Assembly (NCBI GenBank): GCA_963763325.1
Contig: CAVXOL010000024.1
Span: forward strand, 248,001 to 312,000
Length of the DNA stretch: 64,000 nucleotides
Reading direction: 5' to 3'
Source: JBBECJ01 sp963763325
GTDB lineage: Bacteria; Chloroflexota; Chloroflexia; Thermomicrobiales; CFX8
Every line of letters begins with the position of its first letter. The stretch's first letter is position 1. The notes beneath the pieces are model-generated. The model saw only the letters and a program-made list of their open reading frames with translations. It was not told the DNA's origin and did not search any database. The translations under genes and the position numbers were made by a program. Positions 42,627-50,687 of this stretch are shown piece after piece.

Positions 42627-43225
42627 ATGGCATCTCTCGCGGAGTCACTGTTACAACAGATCGCGGCAGCCCAGGCATCAACCAGCGGAACTGCGCTCGA
42701 CGCGGACGGCCCCGCCGCCCAGAACGGCCTCGCCGCCGCCATCCCTGCCATCATCACCGCCCTCAGCAAAAACGCCCAGTCGAAGGACGGCGCAGCCGCC
42801 CTCCACGACGCCATCGCCAAGGACCACGACGGCAGCGTCATCGACAACCTCGGCGCCTACCTCCAGAACCCCGACCTCGACGACGGCGACGGCATCCTCA
42901 AGCACGCCCTCGGCGGCCAGCGCGACTCCGTCCAGGCCGGCACTCTCCCAGACCACCGGCCTCGACATGAACACCGATCGGCAAGCTGCTCCAGATGGCC
43001 GCTCCCCTCGTCCTCGGCATGCTCGCCAAGCAGCAGCAGCAGAAGCACCTCGACGCCGACGGCCTCGCCGGCCTCCTCGACGAAGAGCGCAAAGCCGAGG
43101 CACAGGAGAACCCCGACCTGATGGACATGCTCTCCAGCGTCCTCGATCAGGACAAGGACGGCGGCTTCATGGACGATCTACAAGGCATGGCAGGGAAACT
43201 ATTCGGCAACAAGAAGAACCACTAG
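42627..43225 (+). CDS. DUF937 protein (frameshifted)
   Basis: About 200 residues of the DUF937 family: LLQQIAAAQ near the start, AIPAIITALSKNA, ALHDAIAKDHDGSVIDNL, and GKLLQMAAPLVLGMLAKQQ, ending in a Lys/Asn tail. Indels at about 42942 and 42977 break the frame; joining gives SVQAALSQTTGLDMNTIGKLL. ATG 42627 behind GGAGCAGGG. DUF937 proteins (YidB relatives) are small stress-associated proteins of unknown function; the neighbours (YflT-like, dodecin) fit. Confidence 0.78.
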
Positions 43226-43256
43226 GCTCGTCGCCAACGAGCTGGCGTCTCACCTC

Positions 43257-43296
43257 GTAGGGACCGATCTAAGATCGGTCCGCGGCCCGCAGGCCG
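43257..43296 (+). repeat. Dispersed repeat, subfamily A variant
   Basis: GTAGGGACCGATCTAAGATC then GGTCCGCGGCCCGCAGGCC: same plan as the 40-bp element (GTAG, a first dyad, then a second dyad) but with compensating changes that keep the first stem. Confidence 0.6.
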
Positions 43297-43394
43297 ACGC
43301 GTCATTACAACGCCTTTCAACGTGGCAACGATCCTGCACATCGCTCCAGCAAGCACCCCGCAACCATTCGTCGCAGCTCAGGAAGGAGCACCTC

Positions 43395-43598
43395 ATGTCA
43401 GTCGCCAAGGTCGTAGAGATCCTCGCCTCATCCCCCAACGGCTTCGACGACGCCGTCAAGACCGGCATCGAACGCGCCTCCAAGACCCTCGACGGCATCA
43501 AAGGCGCCTGGGTCCAGGACCAGCAGGTCGTCGTCGAGAACGGCAAAGTCACCGAGTTCCGCGTCGCCCTCAAAGTCACCTTCGTCCTCCACGACTAA
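43395..43598 (+). CDS. Dodecin
   Basis: 67 residues, full-length dodecin: SVAKVVEILASSPNGFDDAVKTGIERASKTLDGIKGAWV-type sequence (starting at residue 2) and the C-terminal FRVALKVTFVLHD strand. Dodecins form 12-mers that store FMN/riboflavin or CoA. The conserved Trp of the flavin site is present in GAWVQDQ. ATG behind AAGGAG. Confidence 0.93.
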   Translation: MSVAKVVEILASSPNGFDDAVKTGIERASKTLDGIKGAWVQDQQVVVENGKVTEFRVALKVTFVLHD

Positions 43599-43953
43599 CC
43601 TTCCATGACCGACCAACCGCACCCAATCCGGGCGAGACGATGTCTCGCCCGGCCCACACTCGAATCGAATCAGCGATCCTCGAACGTAGGTACACGTCTG
43701 AAGTAGTTCACGGGATGCCGTAGCTGGAAACGCGCACCCTACCCACGTAGGGGCCGATCCTGTATCGGCCCGCGCCGTGAGGCGCCTTCTTGAGACATGG
43801 AACGATTCCCACACGGGCGCACGCGCAATGGAATCCTTGGAGACCTCCGATTACCTCACCCCACCACGCAGCAAGGAATCGGACGCGGCTGTGCGACACT
43901 GCAACCGCTAAACCAGTATCCGAACCGGCGTCACGCAACGAACAGGACGACTC
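43599..43953. other. Intergenic region with hairpin and dispersed repeat
   Basis: No gene. Contains the dyad CCGGGCGAGAC / GTCTCGCCCGG with a three-base loop (43628-43652), a likely dodecin 3' end structure, and the 40-bp repeat at 43747-43786. Confidence 0.6.
43747..43786 (+). repeat. Dispersed 40-bp repeat, subfamily A copy 2
   Basis: Identical over 40 bases to 35638-35677; two back-to-back dyads. Intergenic. Confidence 0.85.
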
Positions 43954-44397
43954 ATGCCAGACACCCCACCCACCACCACCACCGTCGAAACCGCGAAACA
44001 GGAACTCCTCGCCCTCCACGCCACCCACCGCGCCGCCCACTTCGCGACCGACCCCGCCGCCCTCCTCGCCGCCCAGGCCGAACCCTTCATCACCGTCGCC
44101 AACGGCGCCATCCACGAAGTCACCCGCGAAGCCTCACTCCAGCGCTTCACCGACTACTTCGCCGGCGCGACCTACCACGAGTGGGACGACCTCCAACCCC
44201 CAATCGTCCACGTCTCGCAAGACGCCACCATGGCCTGGATGATCACCCGCATCCAGGTACGCCGCACCCAGACCGACGCCGACGGCAACGCCCAGCAGCA
44301 GGCCTTCATCTACGCCGGCATCATGACCTACGAGCGGCGGGATGGAAGCTGGGTTCAGACGGCAAACGTCTCCACATTCGAGGCGGCAAACCCCTGA
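43954..44397 (+). CDS. SnoaL/NTF2-like protein (DUF4440 type)
   Basis: 147 residues with the cone-shaped NTF2 fold signature: ELLALHATHRAAHFATDPAA, FITVANGAIHEVTREASLQR, MAWMITRIQVRR and the C-terminal FIYAGIMTYERRDGSWVQTA. Family members are enzymes or small-molecule binders; nothing here fixes a function. Strong C-ending codon bias like the upstream genes. Confidence 0.78.
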   Translation: MPDTPPTTTTVETAKQELLALHATHRAAHFATDPAALLAAQAEPFITVANGAIHEVTREASLQRFTDYFAGATYHEWDDLQPPIVHVSQDATMAWMITRIQVRRTQTDADGNAQQQAFIYAGIMTYERRDGSWVQTANVSTFEAANP

Positions 44398-44599
44398 GTC
44401 CGCCGATGCGTGGCGCAACGGCAGCGTGTCGCAGACATCCTGGCATTAAGGTTGTGTTATCGGAGTCCCAGCGCGGGGGGCAGGGTTTGGGGATTCCCAC
44501 TTCTATGTAGGAAGTGGAGTGAGCGGAACGGTGATACTTAACGCCTCTTTGATTATGGACAGTTGCGGCGACGAGTAGCCCCAGCAACATTTCCGCCAA

Positions 44600-45818
44600 T
44601 CACGCTTCGGCGCCAGGATGACGGAAAGCCCGATACTCCGCCGGTTCCAGGAACACCGTCACCGCCATGCCGATGACGAGCGCCCAGAAGAGCGGCCCAA
44701 AGCCGCCAAGAGTGAATCTCCGAGGACGCGACGGCAAACGCGAACAGTGGACCGAGCCGCAGCGGCCCGCTGGTGATGGCGGTGAGCGTCTGCGCCAGCA
44801 CCGGTAGCAGCGCCAGTCCTGCGATGGCCAACAGCAACGAGGCTGGGATCATGGCTGGAAGCTGGGCCGCCATGCCCGCCAACAACGCGATCACGAGCAG
44901 CCCGCCAGCCGCGAGGTAGACCGACCAGTGCCGCTGCGCACGGTCGCCCGCCTCCGGCCCTGCCGTCAGTGGCGCGAAGACACTGCCCATGCACATCGGC
45001 ACCGCGCCGAACAGCGAGCCAACCATCGTGGCGATCCCACTCACCACATCCAGCCCGCGCGTCGGTGGCTGATATCCCTCGGCACGGAGATAGACCGCCA
45101 TCGCGAGGTTGGCGTTGGCGGCGATGAGCACGGCCAATACCGGCGAGATCGAGAGGACGGCTTGCCACGACCATGCGGGCAGGCTGATGCTCGGCGTCGC
45201 CAGCACCCAGCCGTCGGGAAAGCGATGCACGTCGCCTTGGACGGCAGCGACGAACAGCCCGATGCCGAGCGCGGGCAGGATGGCTGGAACGCGGGCACTC
45301 AGCATCCGCCGGGCAAGGACGAAGCCGACGACCATCGACCCGATCAATGCCGGTGCGTCGTTCATGGCGGTGAAGATGCCAACCACGAACGGTAGCACGA
45401 CGCCCGCTAGCATGCCCAAGACAATCGGTGCCGGAACCAGAGCCGCGATGCGCGCTGAGAGCCCGAATGCCCCGATCACGACGACGAGGACACCGGCCAC
45501 CAGCACACCTCCGGCCATCTCGCGGTAGCCATACTGGCCTGCCGCCGAGACCAACAGCAGGAAGCCCGCGAAGTTGTACGAGGCCATCAGCGGTTGGCGA
45601 TAGCGAACCGTGAGCACGAGACTCATGAGCGCCGTGATGCCGTGCAGCGCGATGAAGAGCGACATCGTCTCGGACGCCGACAGACGCATCGTCTCGGCGG
45701 ATGCCAGCACGATGCCGAATCCGGAGACGAACATGAGGACAACCGTGATCGCCGCACCAAGCGCGGCGACTGGAAGGCGGGACGTCCGGGTCGCGGACGG
45801 GAGACTCGTCGCGGTCAT
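44600..45818 (-). CDS. benE: Benzoate/H+ symporter-family transporter (frameshifted)
   Basis: BenE-type membrane transporter of about 405 residues and 11-12 spans: YRQPLMASYNFAGFLLLVSA, VPAPIVLGMLAGVVLPF, MNDAPALIGSMVVGFVLARR, ISPVLAVLIAANANLAMAVYL and GSLFGAVPMCMGS. The last 35 residues are in another frame after about 44710 (GGFGPLFWALVIGMAV to a stop at 44600). ATG 45818 behind GGAG. Substrate could be an aromatic acid. Confidence 0.88.
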
Positions 45819-46244
45819 CGCCGGCTCCAACCTTGGTAGCGATTTCGATCGGGACATCCTAACCGATCGGCCGTGAGCCGTACCTCAACCTCGCGCGAAC
45901 AGGCCTGCCTCCCGATGAGGTCAGTCCTGTTTCATGTCGTAGATTGGCAGGTAGCGCTCGTCGCCGTAATTGCTGGGGAGCTAAGGGGTTGCCAAGCGGT
46001 CAGTGCCATGCTATTGGTACGTACACCGTCCCTAGGCTTATGGCCTACTGGGCGGTCCTTCCCAATGCCGGCTCCTAGACATTGCGACACTGGGCGCGTA
46101 GAGATGTATCGTACGACGTGGCCGTACTCTTCGTGGAGATGTATTCGTCCACCCCTTTGTCAAGGAGGTTCCTCTCTGACTACCTCGCCGTGCTAGGCTC
46201 GCTCTTCGACGTTCACAGCGGCGTGATCTCCAGGAGGCGAACTG
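45819..46244. other. Island boundary, no gene seen
   Basis: 426 bases between divergent benE and DUF5131. Lower GC than the flanks in places. Apart from the AGGAGG at 46232-46237 that serves the next gene I see no promoter, dyad or coding sequence; no attachment site or integrase is recognisable. Confidence 0.4.
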
Positions 46245-46995
46245 ATGGCGGATGGATCTTCGATGGAATGGACCGACGCGACCTGGAACCCGGTGACGGG
46301 ATGCTCGCGCATCGAGTCCCGGGTGCGCTCACTGCTACGCCGAGCGAATTGCTGAGCGATTTCGGGGGACCGCAGCGTTCCCGAATGGGTTTGACCTGAC
46401 CCTCCATCCGGAGCGACTCAGGTATGCCGCTTCGATGGAAACAGCCCCGTCGGATCTTCGTGAACAGTATGTCTGACCTGTTTCGCGAGACGTGCCGCTG
46501 GAGTTCATCCGTTCAGTGTTAAACGTCATGTGCCGAGCGGATCAACATCAGTTTCAGGTGCTAACGAAGCGGGGGCAGCGACTTCGCGAGCTTGCGCCGC
46601 TGCTTGACTGGCCCATCAACGTGTGGATTGGCGTCTCGGTTGAGTATCAGCGATGGACATCGCGTGTCGACGAGCTTCGTTCTGTGCCAGCGTCGATCCG
46701 GTTTCTGTCCTGCGAGCCGTTGCTCGGACCGTTGGCAACTGGATCTTGAAGGCATCGACTGGGTGATCGTCGGCGGTGAGTCCGGACCGGGCGCTCGGCC
46801 GATGCGGCGAAGAGTGGGCGGGTGTCGATCCAGCGGGGCAGTGTCGCGGCAGATGTCGCGTTGTTCTTCAAGCAGTGGGGAGCTCATGACGCAACCGGTG
46901 TGCGCCGGGCCAAGAAGTCAACCGGCCGGTTGCTACGCGGCACAAGCGTGGAGATATGGCCTACTCCAAGAAAGCGAGAGTTGAAGACAAATTGA
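46245..46995 (+). CDS. DUF5131 (phage Gp37/Gp68-like) three-Cys-motif protein (heavily indel-broken)
   Basis: About 250 residues spread over all three frames. Frame pieces in order: MEWTDATWNPVTGC, then SPGCAHCYAERIAERFRG, NGFDLTLHPERL, MPLRWKQPRRIFVNSMSDLF, EFIRSVLNVMCRAD, FQVLTKRGQRLRELAP, NVWIGVSVEYQRW, SIRFLSCEPLLGPL, DLEGIDWVIVGGESGPGAR and ALFFKQWGAHDATG. These match the DUF5131 family, whose C-x-n-C-x2-C motif probably binds an Fe-S cluster. At least four indels. Start ATG 46245 behind AGGAGG. Its end overlaps the TcmP start by 40 bases, a tight coupling. Confidence 0.75.
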
Positions 46996-47824
46996 TAAAG
47001 ACGATCGCGCGTGATGGCTACCTGGCGTATACCCTTCCTGACTGGACGCGTGAAAAGTTGGATTACATCGATAAGTACCTCGGCATCGTCACGAAAGCGC
47101 TACGGGACCAGAAGGAACTCGTATACGCTGACCTACTGGCGGGGCCAGGCGTCTGTGTTGATATGGTCACTGGCGAAGAGCAGGCTGGGTCCGCATTACT
47201 TGCCGTACGCAGGCCAGAATCTCCCCGTCTTTACATCAACGACGCTTCCTCGCACGTAACTCTGCGCTTCGCGCGCGGACTGCCGCCGAACCATCGGGAC
47301 GAGTTCATATCGCCACAAAGGACTGCAATATCGCGGTCGAGGAAGCCCGTGATTTCTTATTCTCCGAGCGGGAACGATCGGAACGTACTGGGAATTGCGG
47401 TCATCGATCCCCAGGCGTATCAAATGCGCTTCGATGCCATCCAGCGGCTGACAGCGGATGTCCGCATGGATCTCGTGATCGTCTTCATGACCTCATTCGC
47501 GAGGCGATTTCTCGGCCAACCATCCTTCGCGGCGCCTCTTGGATCGATGATTGGCGAGGCAGCACTTGAGCAATTGATCTGGAGAAAGCGTCGTGGCGAA
47601 CAGCCGGGCTTCGCTGATCTGTTGGATGGCTTCGAGGCGCAACTGAATTCAATTGGGTACGATCACGTCTTCACACCGACTCGGACGGAGAATTCGCGCC
47701 GCTCCACGATGTATCGCATCGTGTTCGCCCGCGAGCCGAGTTAGGCGTGGACTTCTTCGCAAAGATCACAGAGCGGAAGTGGAACGGGCAGAAGAGACTG
47801 GCGCTGTTTGACTACCGTGCCTGA
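46956..47824 (+). CDS. tcmP: Three-Cys-motif partner protein TcmP (indel-broken)
   Basis: About 289 residues. KLDYIDKYLGIVTKALRDQ, VYADLLAGPGVCVD (glycine loop of the methyltransferase-like fold), GIAVIDPQAYQMRFDAIQRL, MDLVIVFMTSFARRFLG and the end LALFDYRA are TcmP-like. Middle part reads KDCNIAVEEARDFLF in another frame (47320-47390) and the last 28 residues follow a shift at about 47738. TcmP genes are known to sit beside three-Cys-motif proteins; here the DUF5131 gene overlaps it. Biochemical activity unknown. Confidence 0.75.
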
Positions 47825-48032
47825 TACGCCAGACAAAGTCCCGGCTTCTCCCTATGTCCTCGTCCATTCGCCGAGATTCAATGTCGGAGATTGGCACCGA
47901 CGCAACGAGAGTGCGTAGCGCGGCCTTGTACTCCGGCGTCTGCTCCAGCGGGATGGTCAGTTCCGGCTGACGCGCCACAGCGCGACGGATGTTGACCATG
48001 ATCGGCTGATACTCGACACCGGCGACCTCCAT
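47766..48032 (-). CDS. Hypothetical small protein behind dyad operator
   Basis: 88 residues from ATG 48032: MEVAGVEYQPIMVNIRRAV, LTIPLEQTPEYKAALRTLVAS, IESRRMDEDIGRSRDFVW. No family recognised. Frame upstream of the ATG reads KHRGHAER and may belong to the protein after an indel; an alternative ATG is at 48075. Its 3' end overlaps the TcmP 3' end. Coding status uncertain. Confidence 0.35.
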   Translation of the reverse strand: MEVAGVEYQPIMVNIRRAVARQPELTIPLEQTPEYKAALRTLVASVPISDIESRRMDEDIGRSRDFVWRIRHGSQTAPVSSARSTSAL

Positions 48033-48087
48033 CCGCTCCGCGTGGCCGCGATGCTTCTGAGATCATTCCTTTCATTGTTCCCGGGCC

Positions 48088-48112
48088 AACTAGTTCATCA
48101 AGTGAACTAGTT
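48088..48112. promoter_or_regulatory. Tandem dyad operator
   Basis: AACTAGTTCA (48088-48097), five bases, TGAACTAGTT (48103-48112): perfect inverted repeat. Each half contains the palindrome AACTAGTT, with centres 17 bp apart. AT-rich in a GC-rich context and located between a minus-strand hypothetical gene and other island genes. Confidence 0.65.
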
Positions 48113-48220
48113 CATTTCAACTCGCTCACACAATGAGCATGATCAACTTGAGCCAGTTGAACTCAACCTACTTCCGCGAGCCAGCATCGCAACCCAAAGC
48201 AACGGCTGCGTTGTCGCGCG

Positions 48221-49870
48221 TCAACGCCGTACCTTCCCCGACAACTCAAGCAGCCAGGCTACCTTTGATCCACTCGCCCGCCGAGACACGACGCCAATCT
48301 CCTCCTTCGCCCGCCGCAGAGTCGCCACCGACACCCCCGCCGCCAACATCGCCGCCTCAACCTCCCGCGACGCCACCGGCCCATCCGCCAGCAACTCCCG
48401 CAACAGCTCCACCGCCGTCTCCAACGCCCCACGCCGCTCCGGCCCCCGCCGCCCCCGCTCCAACACCTCCTCCATCGAACACCCCGCCGCCCCATGCCAC
48501 ACAATCGCGCTATCCACCGGCCGGCTCCACTCCACCGCCCCCGGCTTCACCCCCACATTACTCTTCACCACCCCCAACACCATCCGCCGCCCAACCCCCT
48601 CGATTCCCATTTCCCGATTCCCGCCCCCCGTCATCATCACCACCCTCGCCAACGCCCCAAACACCGTCGGCCCCAGCAACGTCTGCAACGCCGTCCGCCG
48701 CCCCGCCCCCTCTTTCCCAACATGCATCACCCCCAGCACCGCCACATCCCGCCGCTCCGCCATCTCCACCACCGGCGTCAGCACCTCCCGGATCGCCCCC
48801 TCGCTGCTCCGCCCCTTCGCCGGCAGAAACCCCATCAGCGGGTCAATCACCACCAGCGCCACCTCTTCTTCAACAATCCGCCGCTCCAACGCCGCCAGAT
48901 GCTCGGCCAGAGACACCACCCCCCGGCTCCCGTCCGCCTCCCGGATCGCCCGCACCGCCACCACCCGCTCCAGGTCCGCCCCATGCGCCTCCAGCCGTGG
49001 CCGCAACGTATCCCCCAGCCCATCCTCCGCCAGCAGATACAGCACCCCGCCCCGCGCCGATGTCGTCCCATCCGGCCACGTCCCGCCCCGCGACACCACC
49101 GCCCCGAACGCCGCCGTCAACGTCGACTTCCCATCCCCCGGATGCCCGCCCAGGATCGCCAGCTTCCCCCGCGGCAACCACCCCTCCCAGAGCCACCCCA
49201 CCCGCTCCGGCGTCACCTCCGACAACCGCTCCACAATCGCCACCGGCCCCCGCTCGCTCCACCCCCGCGCCCGCGTCGCCCGCGCCAACCCCTCCAGCTC
49301 CAACGCCGACCCACCCGTCGCGATCCACTCCCCCACATCCCCACCCCGCACAGGCAGCCGCACCACCCGCACCGACTCCGCAAACCCCTGCAGCTCCAGC
49401 CCAACCGCCCCCAACGCCTCCCCAGCGCCGTCCCCGCCATCCCCCGCCAGCAACACCACATCCCGCCCAACCAGCGCCGCCGAATACTCCCGCCGCCATC
49501 CCCCCAACCCACCCACACACGTCGTCGCCACAACCCCAATCTCCCCCAACAAATCCGCGTCGACTTCACACCCCACCACAAACACCGCCGCCTCCTGGTC
49601 CCCCTCAACCAGCTCCGGCAACCGGTACAACACCCGCTTCCCCTCCCCAACCCCCTCAACCCACTCAATCTCCATTTCCCGTTGCCGCCCCCGCGCCCCA
49701 CCCTCGCGCCCACCCCCCGACCGCACCACCGGCCGCCAAACCCGCCCACCAGAACTCCCGCCCGAACTCCCTACCCGCCCCCGACTCCCCCCACGCGCAC
49801 CATCCCCCTCCCGCTCCACAACCCAAACCGTCCGCCCCACCGCATCCCGATACACAAACTCCCGCACCAT
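48221..49870 (-). CDS. TOPRIM-RecA-like primase/helicase of mobile-element type
   Basis: About 549 residues. Residues 1-65 are a Gly/Arg-rich linker; a TOPRIM-like domain follows (VGCEVDADLLGEIGVVATT, VVLLAGDGGDGAGEAL, VRGGDVGEWIATGG), then a RepA/AAA_25 RecA-like ATPase with Walker A GGHPGDGKSTLTAAF, LLAEDGLGDTLRPRLEA, LVVIDPLMGFLPA and LGVMHVGK, and a C-terminal winged-helix segment (LADGPVASREVEAAMLAAGV). This matches phage/plasmid replication proteins. Codons end mostly in G (GGG, GTG, CGG), unlike host genes. Start ATG 49870 (TTG 49885 also in frame). Confidence 0.8.
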   Translation of the reverse strand: MVREFVYRDAVGRTVWVVEREGDGARGGSRGRVGSSGGSSGGRVWRPVVRSGGGREGGARGRQREMEIEWVEGVGEGKRVLYRLPELVEGDQEAAVFVVGCEVDADLLGEIGVVATTCVGGLGGWRREYSAALVGRDVVLLAGDGGDGAGEALGAVGLELQGFAESVRVVRLPVRGGDVGEWIATGGSALELEGLARATRARGWSERGPVAIVERLSEVTPERVGWLWEGWLPRGKLAILGGHPGDGKSTLTAAFGAVVSRGGTWPDGTTSARGGVLYLLAEDGLGDTLRPRLEAHGADLERVVAVRAIREADGSRGVVSLAEHLAALERRIVEEEVALVVIDPLMGFLPAKGRSSEGAIREVLTPVVEMAERRDVAVLGVMHVGKEGAGRRTALQTLLGPTVFGALARVVMMTGGGNREMGIEGVGRRMVLGVVKSNVGVKPGAVEWSRPVDSAIVWHGAAGCSMEEVLERGRRGPERRGALETAVELLRELLADGPVASREVEAAMLAAGVSVATLRRAKEEIGVVSRRASGSKVAWLLELSGKVRR

Positions 49871-49903
49871 CACCACACCACCCAATCACACGAATCCCAA
49901 ACT

Positions 49904-49927
49904 CCCCCTCTCCGCGCGGAGAGGGGG
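49904..49927. repeat. Perfect 24-bp palindrome
   Basis: CCCCCTCTCCGC followed by its exact complement. Its translation PPAPSPRGEGE is a familiar by-product of a palindromic element dispersed through many bacterial genomes, so I call it a mobile repeat. Confidence 0.6.
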
Positions 49928-50039
49928 CCGGGGGGTGAGGTTCTCCCCCCTTCACTAACTCGAACGGCAAACCACCCCAATCCCGTGCCACACCACCGCG
50001 CAGGACGACACCACGTCACCCACCAACCCAACCCAAAAG

Positions 50040-50062
50040 CCCCTCCCTTCTCAGGGGAGGGG
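50040..50062. repeat. Palindromic repeat
   Basis: CCCCTCCC, seven-base loop, GGGAGGGG, followed by a partial direct copy of the right arm. Another familiar dispersed palindrome type. Confidence 0.5.
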
Positions 50063-50219
50063 TTGGGGAGGGGTTTCGACCCGCGCTCAGTCTCACCAGG
50101 ACCCACCTGGCACAAAATCCACCCCCAAAACCGTTCAAATGATTGAAGGACCAAACACCTCGCCAACCCCGATTCCCGAACAACGATTCCCGACCAACCA
50201 ACCGAAAGGACCACCCACC

Positions 50220-50687
50220 ATGCACCCAACCGAATCCCTCGACGACGAAATCACCACCCTCCGCACCAACATCCGCCTCGTCGCCGACTCCCTCGCCCTC
50301 GCCGACGACCCAACCCGCCACGCCCACGCCCTCGCCCGCCTCTCCGACTCACTCATCAAAGCCCTCCGCGCCCAACACGCCCTCGCCCCCAACCCCCACG
50401 ACGAACTCCAATCCGCCATCGACCGCTACTTCGAAGAACACGGCCTCGACTACATCGACACTGACTCACCCGCCAACAACTACGGCCAAAGGTACGCACG
50501 TCGCCACTCGAACAACGCACGTCATCTCGACAACGCACCCGAGTCATCAGGCAGCAGAAGAACGCAGCTCAGCCTCTGCACCCCGCCCTGTCAAATCGGC
50601 GCGAAGTCAACAACCAATGCCGTTCCGTCGCTCCACGTCAATTCCAGTAACCGGTCTCCATCAACTCGGAGGGAACGAATCTCATGA
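50220..50687 (+). CDS. Small hypothetical protein of the island
   Basis: 155 residues at most, from ATG 50220 behind AAAGGA: TESLDDEITTLRTNIRLVAD, HALARLSDSLIKALRAQHALA, ELQSAIDRYFEEHGLDY. The helical first 85 residues look like a real conserved protein; beyond about 50490 composition changes and the C-terminus is doubtful. Proteins of this type I associate with mobile elements. Plus-strand codons end in C. Confidence 0.55.
   Translation: MHPTESLDDEITTLRTNIRLVADSLALADDPTRHAHALARLSDSLIKALRAQHALAPNPHDELQSAIDRYFEEHGLDYIDTDSPANNYGQRYARRHSNNARHLDNAPESSGSRRTQLSLCTPPCQIGAKSTTNAVPSLHVNSSNRSPSTRRERIS

Larger units (their letters stand above)
49871..50219. other. Intergenic region with two palindromic repeats
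   Basis: 349 bases with no gene. Holds the palindromes listed at 49904 and 50040; the plus strand is extremely C-rich elsewhere. Confidence 0.5.

Noticed and set aside
44497..44517. CCACTTC/GAAGTGG hairpin between SnoaL-like gene and benE
   Set aside because: Seven-bp stem, no T run; too weak to call a terminator.
48133..49938. Very long Pro/Ser-rich open frame on the plus strand, plus another at 48494-50146
   Set aside because: Antisense to the primase/helicase; low complexity caused by the C-rich strand, no family features or start signals.
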